Made by a program: the position numbers and the translations under genes. Positions 26,135-34,637 of a DNA stretch of 64,000 bases are shown in pieces (position 1 is the stretch's first letter; each line of letters opens with the position of its first letter). The notes under the pieces were generated by a model. The model was not told where the DNA came from and did no database searches. It saw nothing but the letters and a program-made list of their open reading frames with translations. This DNA comes from JAWQFO01 sp033436665 (GTDB taxonomy: Bacteria > Pseudomonadota > Alphaproteobacteria > Rhodobacterales > Rhodobacteraceae), in NCBI RefSeq assembly GCF_033436665.1, contig NZ_JAWQFO010000004.1:62001-126000 (forward strand). Reading direction: 5' to 3'.

Positions 26135-27568
26135 ATGTCGTCAGTCGAACCACCTCCCTCCCTTTACGTCGCCCGCGAGCCGATCTTTCCGCGCCGGGTG
26201 CACGGCTTTTTCCGGAACCTGAAGTGGTGGATCATGGGCATCACGCTCGGCATCTACTACCTCACCCCCTGGATCCGCTGGGACCGCGGCCCGAACCTGC
26301 CGGACCAGGCGGTGCTCGTCGATCTCGCCAACCGTCGCTTCTACTTCTTCTTCGTCGAGATCTGGCCGCACGAATTCTATTTCGTCGGCGGATTGCTGGT
26401 AATGGCGGGCATCGGCCTGTTCCTCTTCACCTCCGCGCTCGGCCGCGTCTGGTGCGGCTATACCTGTCCGCAGACCGTCTGGACCGACCTCTTCATTCTC
26501 GTCGAACGCTGGATCGAGGGCGACCGCAACGCCCGCGTGCGCCTGCACCACGCCCCGTGGTCGGCCCGGAAGGTCCGCCTGCGGCTGACCAAGTGGGCGG
26601 TCTGGCTTCTGATCGCGCTCGCCACCGGCGGTGCCTGGGTGTTCTACTTCACCGACGCGCCGACGCTGGCGCGCGATCTCGCGTTGTTCCAGGCGCCGTC
26701 GATCGCCTATGTCACCATCGCCATCCTGACCGCGACCACCTTCGTCTTCGGCGGCTTCATGCGCGAGCAGGTCTGCATCTACATGTGCCCCTGGCCGCGC
26801 ATCCAGTCGGCGATGATGGACCCCGACACGCTGACCGTGGCCTACAGAGAATGGCGCGGCGAGCCACGCGGCAAGCACCGCAAGGCGGCCGGAGCCGAGA
26901 ACCTGGGCGATTGCATCGACTGCATGGCCTGCGTCAACGTCTGCCCGATGGGCATCGACATCCGCGACGGGCAACAGATGGAGTGCATCACCTGTGCGCT
27001 TTGCATCGACGCCTGCGACGAGGTCATGGAGCGCATCGGCAAGCCGCGCGGGCTGATCGACTATCTGGCGCTGTCGGATGCGCCCGCCGAGATCGCGGGT
27101 GAGCCGCCGAAACCGGTCTGGAAACACATCCTGCGCCCGCGCACGATCCTCTATACGGCGATCTGGGGCGCCTTCGGCCTCGCGCTGCTCTACGCGCTTT
27201 TCATCCGCAGCGACATCGACCTTACCGTCTCTCCGGTGCGCAATCCGACTTTCGTCGTGCAGTCCGACGGATCGGTACGCAACATCTACGATGTCCGCCT
27301 GCGCAACATGCAGGGCGACGACCGGGTCTTCCGGATCGGCGTCGACAGCGCCGCGGCCCTGAACATCGAACTGGAAGGCGTCGCAGAGGGCGCCGAAGTC
27401 ACGGTGCCTGCGAACATCACCAAGCTGCAAAGGCTCTACGTCACGGCGGCCCCGGACAGTCCGGCGGCGACCGGCGACATCACCGAGCTCACGATCTGGG
27501 TCGAGGACACGCAAACCGGGGAGCGGGCCGAGCGCACTTCGAGCTTCAACGGAAGGGGTGGGGAATGA
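26135..27568 (+). CDS. ccoG: Cytochrome c oxidase accessory protein CcoG (FixG/RdxA)
   Basis: This 477-aa membrane protein is needed for cbb3 maturation; it has been described as a cupric reductase that supplies Cu(I). It has about five membrane helices, a ferredoxin-like part with two [4Fe-4S] motifs ('CIDCMACVNVCPMGID' and 'CITCALCIDAC'), and a C-terminal immunoglobulin-like domain. The conserved 'RVWCGYTCPQTVW' is present in the membrane part. I chose the ATG at 26135; a GTG at 26117 would add six residues. Its stop overlaps ccoH (ATGA). Confidence 0.95.
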   Translation: MSSVEPPPSLYVAREPIFPRRVHGFFRNLKWWIMGITLGIYYLTPWIRWDRGPNLPDQAVLVDLANRRFYFFFVEIWPHEFYFVGGLLVMAGIGLFLFTSALGRVWCGYTCPQTVWTDLFILVERWIEGDRNARVRLHHAPWSARKVRLRLTKWAVWLLIALATGGAWVFYFTDAPTLARDLALFQAPSIAYVTIAILTATTFVFGGFMREQVCIYMCPWPRIQSAMMDPDTLTVAYREWRGEPRGKHRKAAGAENLGDCIDCMACVNVCPMGIDIRDGQQMECITCALCIDACDEVMERIGKPRGLIDYLALSDAPAEIAGEPPKPVWKHILRPRTILYTAIWGAFGLALLYALFIRSDIDLTVSPVRNPTFVVQSDGSVRNIYDVRLRNMQGDDRVFRIGVDSAAALNIELEGVAEGAEVTVPANITKLQRLYVTAAPDSPAATGDITELTIWVEDTQTGERAERTSSFNGRGGE

Positions 27569-28017
27569 CCCGCGAAATCAAGGGCTGGCACGTCTTCACC
27601 TGCTTTGCCGTGGCCTTCGGCATCATCATCGCCGTCAACCTCGTGCTCGCGGTCAACGCGGTGCGCACCTTCCCCGGGCTCGAGACCGCCAATTCCTACG
27701 TCGCAAGCCAGAGATTCGAGGCCGACCGCGACGCGCAGGACGCGTTGAACTGGGACGTCTCGGCACAGGTGTCGGGCGGAAAGCTCTACCTGCGTGTCAT
27801 CGAGGACGGCGCGCCGGTATCACCCGAGATCGAAAGCGCCGTCTTCGGGCGCGCCACCTCGGTCGCGCGGGACCAGACACCCGACTTCCGCTGGACCGGT
27901 GACGCGCTGGTTGCCGATGTCGCGGCCGGTCCGGGCAACTGGAACCTGCGGCTCGAAGCGCGCGCCGCCGACGGCACGCTGTTCAAGCAGCGCGTGATCG
28001 TGAAGGTCGCGGAATGA
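27565..28017 (+). CDS. ccoH: FixH/CcoH family cbb3 assembly protein
   Basis: This 150-aa protein has one N-terminal membrane helix (about residues 10-31) and a periplasmic domain, typical of CcoH, which helps assemble and stabilise the cbb3 subunits. 'NSYVASQRFEADRDAQ' after the helix matches the family. It overlaps ccoG by ATGA and ccoI by ATGA, so the genes are translationally coupled. Confidence 0.93.
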   Translation: MTREIKGWHVFTCFAVAFGIIIAVNLVLAVNAVRTFPGLETANSYVASQRFEADRDAQDALNWDVSAQVSGGKLYLRVIEDGAPVSPEIESAVFGRATSVARDQTPDFRWTGDALVADVAAGPGNWNLRLEARAADGTLFKQRVIVKVAE

Positions 28018-30164
28018 CCATGGTTTCCGCCTGCCCGGCCTGCGAGGCCGCGCCGCTGGCACAGGACAGGGTGCAGGCCAGCGAGATCCCGACGCTCTAT
28101 CTTTCGGTGCCCGGGATGCACTGCGCGGCCTGTATTGCCAAGATCGAACGCCGTCTCTCCGCCCTGCCCGGCGTCGCCGCGGCACGGGTGAACCTGTCTC
28201 TCAAGCGGGTGTCGCTGGTGGCGCCCGGGCTGGAGCCGGAGACCGCCGTCGAGGCCTTGCAGGACATCGGCTTCGCGGCGTTTCCGCTCGACACCGCGAC
28301 GCTGGCGCCCGCTGCCGACCGGACGGGACGCGACTTGCTGATGCGGCTCGCAGTCGCGGGCTTCGCGATGATGAACGTGATGCTGCTGTCGGTCGCGGTC
28401 TGGTCCGGCGCGCAGGATGCCACGCGCGATCTGTTCCACCTGATCTCGGCCATGATCGCGCTGCCGGTGGTGATTTATTCCGGCCAGCCGTTCTTTCGCA
28501 GCGCCTGGGCGGCGTTGAAAGCGCGCGGGCTCAACATGGACGTGCCGATCTCGCTTGCGATCCTGCTGGCGGCGGGCATGTCGCTCTACGAGACGTTGAA
28601 CAGCGGCCGGCACGCCTATTTCGACGCCGCGCTTTCGCTGACCTTCTTCCTGCTGATCGGGCGGTACCTCGATCATCGCAGCCGCAGCGAGGCGCGTTCG
28701 GCGGCGCAGGAGCTTTCGGCGCTCGAGGTGCGGCGCGCCCAGCGCTTGCGCGAGGGGCGCACCGAGCAGGTCCCGCTTTCCGAACTTGTCGTCGGCGACA
28801 GGCTGCTGATCCCGACCGGCGCGCGGGTGCCGGTCGACGGTGTCCTGCAGGGCGGCGGCGCCCTGACCGATCGGTCCTTCCTCACCGGCGAAAGCGAGGC
28901 GGTCGCCCTTGAGGCAGGCGCAGTCGTGCAGGCCGGCGAAGTCAACCTCGGCCCGGCCATCGAGGTCACGGCGACCGCCGTCGGACCGGACACAACGCTG
29001 CGACGCGTCGCGGCGCTGGTGGAGACCGCCGAGACCGCGCGCAACCGCTACACCGCGCTGGCCGACCGCGCCGCGCAGGTCTACGCGCCCGTGGTGCACC
29101 TTCTGGCGCTGGTGGCCTTTCTCGGCTGGGTTGCCTTCGACGGCGATGTGCGCCACGCGCTCAACGTCGCCATCGCGGTGCTGATCATCACCTGTCCCTG
29201 CGCGCTCGGCCTTGCCGTGCCGGCCGTGGCGACGGCGGCCATCGGGCGGCTCTACCGGCTGGGCGTGCTGGTGAAGTCGGGCACGGCACTCGAACGGCTG
29301 GCCGAGATCGACACGGTCGTCTTCGACAAGACCGGGACGCTGACCCTGCCCGGTGTCGACGTCGATGCCGAAGGCTTCGGTGCGACCGAAAGATCGGTGC
29401 TGCGCGCGCTTTCCCAGAGCTCGGATCACCCGGTCTCGCGCGCATTGGCCGAGACGCTGGCAGAGGTCGCACCCGCCGAGCTCAGCGGTATCACGGAGGT
29501 CAGGGGCTGCGGCATCGAGGGCCGGCTCGGCGCCCGGATCGTCCGGCTTGGCAAGGGCAGTTGGCTCGGCGAGGACACCTCCGCGCTTTGCCTGCGCATC
29601 GGCAACGACCCGGCCCTGCCGGTACCCACCTCCGAACGCCTGCGCCCCGGTGCGCGCGAAACCGTCGCGGCCCTGCAGGAAGCCGGCCTCGTCGTGAAGC
29701 TTGTCAGCGGCGACTGCGCGGAGCGGGTGGCGGACGTGGCCGCATCGCTCGGGATCGAGGATGCGCGCGCCGAAGTGAGCGCCGAGGCCAAGCACGACCT
29801 GCTGTCCGGATTGGCCCTGGCCGGACACCGCGTGCTGATGGTGGGCGACGGGCTCAACGACACCGCTGCCCTGGCGGCGGCACACGTGTCGATCGCGCCG
29901 TCTTCGGCACTCGATGCCTCGCGCAACGCCGCCGACGTCGTGTTGCTGCGTGACGGGATGGAGACGCTGCCCCAGCTGCACCGCGTCGCCTGCGCCGCCG
30001 TGCACCTGTCACGCCAAAACTTCACGATCGCCACCCTCTACAACATCGTCGCCGTGCCGATCGCCCTCGCCGGTCTTGCCACGCCGCTTATCGCCGCATT
30101 GGCGATGTCGACCTCTTCGGTTACCGTGCTCTTGAACGCACTGCGCATCAGGAGAGTGCCGTGA
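28014..30164 (+). CDS. ccoI: Copper-transporting P1B-type ATPase CcoI
   Basis: This 716-aa pump moves copper across the inner membrane for cbb3 maturation. The domains are an N-terminal heavy-metal-associated domain with 'GMHCAAC' (about residues 34-40), membrane helices, an actuator with 'TGES', the intramembrane metal site 'CPC' in 'IITCPCALGLAVP', the phosphorylation motif 'DKTGTLT', and the hinge 'GDGLND'. An extra 'CPACEAAP' near the N-terminus is a second possible metal site. It overlaps ccoH (ATGA) and ccoS (GTGA). A general copper exporter would lack this FixGHIS context. Confidence 0.95.
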   Translation: MTMVSACPACEAAPLAQDRVQASEIPTLYLSVPGMHCAACIAKIERRLSALPGVAAARVNLSLKRVSLVAPGLEPETAVEALQDIGFAAFPLDTATLAPAADRTGRDLLMRLAVAGFAMMNVMLLSVAVWSGAQDATRDLFHLISAMIALPVVIYSGQPFFRSAWAALKARGLNMDVPISLAILLAAGMSLYETLNSGRHAYFDAALSLTFFLLIGRYLDHRSRSEARSAAQELSALEVRRAQRLREGRTEQVPLSELVVGDRLLIPTGARVPVDGVLQGGGALTDRSFLTGESEAVALEAGAVVQAGEVNLGPAIEVTATAVGPDTTLRRVAALVETAETARNRYTALADRAAQVYAPVVHLLALVAFLGWVAFDGDVRHALNVAIAVLIITCPCALGLAVPAVATAAIGRLYRLGVLVKSGTALERLAEIDTVVFDKTGTLTLPGVDVDAEGFGATERSVLRALSQSSDHPVSRALAETLAEVAPAELSGITEVRGCGIEGRLGARIVRLGKGSWLGEDTSALCLRIGNDPALPVPTSERLRPGARETVAALQEAGLVVKLVSGDCAERVADVAASLGIEDARAEVSAEAKHDLLSGLALAGHRVLMVGDGLNDTAALAAAHVSIAPSSALDASRNAADVVLLRDGMETLPQLHRVACAAVHLSRQNFTIATLYNIVAVPIALAGLATPLIAALAMSTSSVTVLLNALRIRRVP

Positions 30165-30301
30165 ACGTCCTCGTTGTCCTCATCCCGGTATCGCTGATCC
30201 TTGGCGGGCTCGGCGTCGCGGCGTTCTTCTGGACCATGCGGCACGACCAGTACGATGACAGCGAAGGCAACGCGGCGCGCATCCTGCTTGACGACGACTG
30301 A
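30161..30301 (+). CDS. ccoS: cbb3-type oxidase assembly protein CcoS
   Basis: This 46-aa protein has a single membrane helix (residues 3-25, 'VLVVLIPVSLILGGLGVAAFFW') followed by 'MRHDQYDDSEGNAARIL'. The helix plus a 'QYDD..G' tail is the hallmark of CcoS, which helps insert haem and copper into CcoN. The GTG start at 30161 overlaps the ccoI stop (GTGA) and follows GGAGAG. It ends the ccoGHIS operon. Confidence 0.93.
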   Translation: MNVLVVLIPVSLILGGLGVAAFFWTMRHDQYDDSEGNAARILLDDD

Positions 30302-30416
30302 GCCGCGCGGCCCATCCCGCTTGTCTTTCCTGGCCACGTCCCTAGACTCTGCGCAGCGCATCCGGTTCGGGGTGAGCCGCGCGCAATGGCGGACAAACGG
30401 CCGGAGACAAGGCCAC

Positions 30417-31010
30417 GTGAGCAGTACCAAGGATATCGACGCCCTGATCGAGATGATGGCGCGCCTGCCCGGGCTCGGGCCGCGCTCGGCGCGCCGTGCC
30501 GTTCTGCACCTGATCCGCAAGCGCAGCCTCCTGCTGGCGCCCCTGGCCGAGAAGATGCAGACCGTCGCCGCCACGGCACGAGAATGCCTGAACTGCGGCA
30601 ACATCGGCACGGATGATGTCTGCGACATCTGCGCTTCCGAGAAACGCGCGAACGGGGAGCTTTGCGTCGTCGAGGACGTCTCCGATCTCTGGGCGATGGA
30701 GCGCAGCGGGGTCTTCAAGGGCCGCTACCACGTTCTGGGCGGCACGCTGTCCGCGCTTGACGCCGTTGGACCGGACGAGCTGCGCATCCCGCGCCTGATC
30801 GACCGCGTCGCGTCCGAGGACATCCGCGAGGTGATCCTCGCGCTCAACGCCACCATCGACGGGCAGACCACGGCGCACTACATCGCCGACCGGCTCGACG
30901 GGCAGGTCACGCTGACTTCGCTGGCCCAGGGCGTGCCGATCGGCGGCGAACTCGACTACCTCGACGACGGCACGATCACCGCCGCGATGCGCGCGCGCAA
31001 GGCGCTCTAG
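30417..31010 (+). CDS. recR: Recombination mediator protein RecR
   Basis: This 197-aa protein is part of the RecFOR pathway of gap repair. It has the N-terminal helix-hairpin-helix 'LPGLGPRSARRAVL', a zinc finger with Cys57, Cys60, Cys69 and Cys72, and a Toprim domain ('ELCVVEDVSDLWAMERSG'). The GTG start at 30417 gives the expected N-terminus and length (usually about 198 aa); no ATG fits. It is alone, without the ybaB-dnaX genes that often precede it. Its stop codon shares CTAG with the convergent isomerase gene. Confidence 0.95.
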   Translation: MSSTKDIDALIEMMARLPGLGPRSARRAVLHLIRKRSLLLAPLAEKMQTVAATARECLNCGNIGTDDVCDICASEKRANGELCVVEDVSDLWAMERSGVFKGRYHVLGGTLSALDAVGPDELRIPRLIDRVASEDIREVILALNATIDGQTTAHYIADRLDGQVTLTSLAQGVPIGGELDYLDDGTITAAMRARKAL

Positions 31011-31822
31011 CGGCCCGCCACGAAGCCTTTCGCCGCCGCCACGGTCTTTTCGAGCCACGGACCTTCCTGGTCGCGCGCGGCTTCGGCGTCTCCATCCAGT
31101 GGCAGCCAGTGCTCCAGGATCACGCTCATGTCCGCAGGGCAATGCGCCAGCTGGTCGAGAAGCCAGGGGATCGGCGCACGCCCTTCGCCAAGCGGCACGC
31201 CGTGGATGTAGAAGCCGACCCCGTGCCGGTCCGGCGTGATGAGGTAGTCCTTGAGATGAAGGTTGATCGTGAACGGTGCGAGAAGGCGCACGGTTTCCTC
31301 GGGCCACTCGCCTGCGCAGATCGAATTGGCGACGTCGAGGCAGACACCCAGCGCATCGTCGTCGACCGTCTCGAGCAATTCGACCATCCGCGGCGAGGGA
31401 TAGTTGAAATGGTTCTCGATGGCGATGCGGATGTCCGCATTGCGCGCCTCGTCGAGGAGCGGCCGCAAGGCTTTGGCCAGTTCCGGCACCGGCATCCGCG
31501 CATCACCCGCATCGAGCGCCACGCGCAGCAGCTTCGACCCGATACGCCGGCCGATCGTGAGGTAGCGCCGCACGTCCTCGGCATCAAAGCTCTGGGTGCC
31601 AAGTTCGAGCGTGATGCCCTTCGCTTCGGCCGCCGCGCGCAACCGGTCGAGATCGGCCTCGGACAACTTGTGCAGCGGCAGGTTGTCGGCATATTGCACG
31701 ACCTCGAGGCCCAGACGCTCCGCCGCGTCGAGCACGTCGAAGGCGGTCATCGGGGTCTGAGGCACCTGATCGCCGATCCCGATGTTCCAGCGGAAGGCAT
31801 AGCTTCCCAATCCCAGTCTCAT
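31007..31822 (-). CDS. Sugar phosphate isomerase/epimerase family TIM-barrel protein
   Basis: This 271-aa protein has the AP-endonuclease-2/xylose-isomerase-like fold. The four expected metal ligands are visible: Glu136 ('AIENHFN'), Asp163 ('CLDVANS'), His189 ('LHLKDY') and Glu237 ('ILEHWLP'). Members isomerise, epimerise or decarboxylate sugars and sugar acids; one group acts on 3-oxo-isoapionate. It is divergent from a split transketolase and SDR across 122 bases, which supports a role in a sugar pathway. The exact substrate is unknown. No signal peptide is present. Confidence 0.82.
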   Translation of the reverse strand: MRLGLGSYAFRWNIGIGDQVPQTPMTAFDVLDAAERLGLEVVQYADNLPLHKLSEADLDRLRAAAEAKGITLELGTQSFDAEDVRRYLTIGRRIGSKLLRVALDAGDARMPVPELAKALRPLLDEARNADIRIAIENHFNYPSPRMVELLETVDDDALGVCLDVANSICAGEWPEETVRLLAPFTINLHLKDYLITPDRHGVGFYIHGVPLGEGRAPIPWLLDQLAHCPADMSVILEHWLPLDGDAEAARDQEGPWLEKTVAAAKGFVAGR

Positions 31823-31944
31823 GCCGTCCCCCCGGCTTGGTGCCGCGACCCTGCGCCGGCGCTCGGGCCGGAGTTTTCACGAAAGACATCGGCCCTGCAA
31901 TGCGCTATCCCGGTGCCGAGGGAAAAGACGGCACGGGAGGAGAC

Positions 31945-32799
31945 ATGCCGCCAACGGAAAGCCCGGCACGGCTTTCGAATACCTCGCTCGCGCGCCGCGC
32001 CTGGAACATCCGGCGCAAGGCGCTGCGCATGGGCGAGGTGCAGGGACAAGGCTATATCGGCCAGGCGCTCGGCATTGCCGACGTGCTCGCCGCCGCCTAT
32101 TTCCACGCCCTCGACTACCGCGCCGACGACCCGGAGTGGGAAGGGCGCGACCGGTTCCTTTTGTCGATCGGGCATTATGCGATCGCGCTTTACGCGACGC
32201 TAATGGAGGCGGGCATCCTGCCCGAGGAGGAACTGGAGACCTACGGCATGGACGACAGCCGAATGCCGATGTCCGGCATGGCCTCCTACACGCCGGGGAT
32301 GGAGATCACCGGGGGCTCCCTTGGACAGGGGCTTGGCATCGCCGTGGGCATGGCGCTGGCACTGAAGCGCAAGACCAACCCCGCCTTCGTCTACAACCTG
32401 ATGTCGGACGGCGAGCTTGGCGAAGGCTCGACCTGGGAGGCGGCGATGTCGGGTGCGCACTGGAAGCTCGACAACCTGATCTGCCTTGTCGATTTCAACG
32501 ACCAGCAGGCGGACGGAAAGGCGACCGAGATGCTCTGCGCCGAACCGCTGGAAGCCAAGTGGGCGGCCTTCGGCTGGCATGTGCAGCGCGTCGACGGCAA
32601 CGACCTCAATGCGGTTGTCGCCGCTTTCGACGCGGCGCGAAACCTGAGCGAACCACAGCCGCGCGTGATCCTCTTCGACACCACCATGTGCAAGGGCGTG
32701 CCCTTCCTCGAAGCCCGCGAAAGCAGCCATTTCGTGCGCGTTGAACCCGAGGAATGGGCGCAGGCGCTGGCCGTGCTCGACGAAGGCATGCCGCAATGA
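31945..32799 (+). CDS. Transketolase, N-terminal subunit
   Basis: This 284-aa chain binds thiamine diphosphate. The cofactor motif is 'SDGELGEGSTWE' (Asp155-Gly156) with Asn185 about 30 residues later ('DFND'); the first Gly of the usual GDG is Ser here. 'GGSLGQGLGIAVGMALA' and 'FLLSIGHYAIALYA' are also typical. GGAGGAGAC lies just before the ATG at 31945; earlier in-frame starts lack a site. Its stop overlaps the C-terminal subunit gene by ATGA. Split transketolases usually serve dedicated sugar pathways rather than the Calvin or pentose cycles. Confidence 0.92.
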   Translation: MPPTESPARLSNTSLARRAWNIRRKALRMGEVQGQGYIGQALGIADVLAAAYFHALDYRADDPEWEGRDRFLLSIGHYAIALYATLMEAGILPEEELETYGMDDSRMPMSGMASYTPGMEITGGSLGQGLGIAVGMALALKRKTNPAFVYNLMSDGELGEGSTWEAAMSGAHWKLDNLICLVDFNDQQADGKATEMLCAEPLEAKWAAFGWHVQRVDGNDLNAVVAAFDAARNLSEPQPRVILFDTTMCKGVPFLEARESSHFVRVEPEEWAQALAVLDEGMPQ

Positions 32800-33833
32800 C
32801 GCGTGACCCGATGGCCCGCAAGCACGCTCCGCGCAGACCGGCCCCGGCAGCAGAGCGTCAGGCGACGTCAGCGATGATCGCATCGCTGGCGGCCGAAGGA
32901 TATGATACCGTGTCGGCGCCCTTCGGACATGCGCTCGTGGACCTCGCCCGTCAGGATGACCGCATCGTCGGATTGACCGCCGACCTCGGCAAGTACACCG
33001 ACCTGCACATTCTCGCCCGCGACATGCCGGACCGGTTCTACCAGATGGGCATGGCCGAGCAGCTGCTGATGTCCGCCGCCGCCGGGTTTGCCCGCGAGGG
33101 ATTCATCCCCTTCGCCACGACCTACGCCGTCTTCGCCGCGCGCCGGGCCTACGATTTCATCGCCATGGCCATTGCCGAGGAAAACCTGCCCGTCAAGATC
33201 GTCTGCGCCCTGCCCGGCCTGACCACAGGCTACGGGCCGAGCCACCAGGCGACCGAAGATCTCGCGATCTTTCGCGGCCTGCCCGAAATGACCATCGTCG
33301 ATCCCTGCGACGCCTGCGACATCGCCGGGATGGTGCCCGAGATCGCCGCCCATCCCGGCCCGGTCTACGCCCGGCTGCTGCGCGGCAACGTGCCCAGCGT
33401 ACTGACGCGCCACAAGCCCGACTACACCTTCCGGCTTGGACAGGCACAGATGATCCGAGACGGCGCGGAGGTGCTGGTGATCTCCTCGGGTTTCATGACC
33501 ATGCGTGCCCTCGATGCCGCCGAGCGGCTGGCGGCAGACAGGATCGGCGTGGCGGTCCTGCACGTCCCGACGATCAAGCCGCTCGACACCGAGACCATTT
33601 GCGCCGAGGCCGCAAAAGGCGGGCGGCTGGTCGTCGTCGCCGAGAACCACTCGGTGATCGGCGGGTTGGGCGAGGCGGTGGCGGCGACGCTGCTGCGCGC
33701 CGGCCTCGCGCCGGCCTTCCGCCAGATCGGCCTGCCCGACGCCTTCCTCGAGGCCGGCGCGCTGCCGACGCTACACGATATGTACGGCCTCTCGGTGGAA
33801 AAGGTCGCGGAACGGATCAAGGGCTGGCTCTGA
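32796..33833 (+). CDS. Transketolase, C-terminal subunit
   Basis: This 345-aa chain holds the pyrimidine-binding and C-terminal domains. The catalytic Glu88 is in 'YQMGMAEQLLMSAAAGFA', and the substrate-loop motif 'GLTTGYGPSHQATEDLAIFR' is present. The first ~40 residues (Arg/Ala/Pro-rich) are an extension not needed for the fold, but the ATG at 32796 overlaps the previous stop (ATGA), supporting coupled translation. A likely alternative start is the Met at residue 27. It works as a heterodimer with the N-terminal chain. Confidence 0.92.
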   Translation: MTRDPMARKHAPRRPAPAAERQATSAMIASLAAEGYDTVSAPFGHALVDLARQDDRIVGLTADLGKYTDLHILARDMPDRFYQMGMAEQLLMSAAAGFAREGFIPFATTYAVFAARRAYDFIAMAIAEENLPVKIVCALPGLTTGYGPSHQATEDLAIFRGLPEMTIVDPCDACDIAGMVPEIAAHPGPVYARLLRGNVPSVLTRHKPDYTFRLGQAQMIRDGAEVLVISSGFMTMRALDAAERLAADRIGVAVLHVPTIKPLDTETICAEAAKGGRLVVVAENHSVIGGLGEAVAATLLRAGLAPAFRQIGLPDAFLEAGALPTLHDMYGLSVEKVAERIKGWL

Positions 33834-33865
33834 CCCGGAGCGTGGCAGCAAAGAAGGAGACTGAG

Positions 33866-34618
33866 ATGGGCTTGCTGGACGGAAAATTCGCGGTCGTGAC
33901 CGGCGCGGCAAGCGCGCGCGGGCTGGGCAAGGCGACGGCGGCGCTCTTTGCCGCGCAGGGGGCGACGGTGGCAATCCTCGACCTCGACGAAGCTGCGGCC
34001 GCCGCGGCCGCGGCCGAGATCGGTTCGAATCACGTGGGCCTCGCCTGCGACGTCACCGACAAGGCCGCCTGCGCCGCGGCGGTCGATACGCTGCAGCAGC
34101 GCTGGGGCCGCATCGACGTGCTGGTCAACAATGCCGGTATCACCCAGCCACTCAAATTCATGGAAATCGAAGCCGAGAACTACGACGCCGTCCTCGACGT
34201 GAACCTGCGCGGCACGCTCTACATGAGCCAGGCGGCGATCCCCGGAATGCGGTCCCAGGGCTCCGGCAGCATCGTCAACCTCAGCTCGGTCTCGGCCCAG
34301 CGCGGCGGCGGCATCTTCGGCGGCCCGCACTACTCGGCCGCCAAGGCCGGCATCCTCGGGCTGACCAAGGCAATGGCCCGCGAACTCGCCCCCGACGGCA
34401 TTCGCGTCAACGCGATCTGCCCCGGCTTCATCGCCACCGACATTACCGCTGGCAAGCTGACGCCCCAGATGCACGAACAGATCCTCGCCGGCATCCCGAT
34501 GGGCCGCGCGGGCGAGGCGTCGGACGTGGCCGGTTGCGCGCTCTTTCTAGCCTCGGACCTGTCGGCCTATTGCACCGGCACCGAGGTCGACGTGAACGGC
34601 GGGTCGTTGATCCACTGA
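33866..34618 (+). CDS. Short-chain dehydrogenase/reductase, sugar-module member
   Basis: This is a 250-aa classical SDR: glycine motif 'TGAASARGLG' (12-21), 'NNAG' (88-91), catalytic Ser143, Tyr156 and Lys160 ('YSAAK'), and 'ICPGFIATDI' after it. AAGGAGACTGAG precedes the ATG at 33866, 32 bases after the transketolase genes, so they are probably one transcript. It may oxidise or reduce a sugar or polyol handled by the transketolase and isomerase. Sequence alone cannot tell it from a 3-oxoacyl-ACP reductase, but the neighbours argue against that. Confidence 0.88.
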   Translation: MGLLDGKFAVVTGAASARGLGKATAALFAAQGATVAILDLDEAAAAAAAAEIGSNHVGLACDVTDKAACAAAVDTLQQRWGRIDVLVNNAGITQPLKFMEIEAENYDAVLDVNLRGTLYMSQAAIPGMRSQGSGSIVNLSSVSAQRGGGIFGGPHYSAAKAGILGLTKAMARELAPDGIRVNAICPGFIATDITAGKLTPQMHEQILAGIPMGRAGEASDVAGCALFLASDLSAYCTGTEVDVNGGSLIH

Positions 34619-34637
34619 GGCTGGCTGCACATCCGGT

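Noticed and set aside
34015..34040. tRNA T-loop-like GGTTCGAATC
   Set aside because: It lies within the SDR coding frame, and no acceptor or anticodon stem pairs around it.
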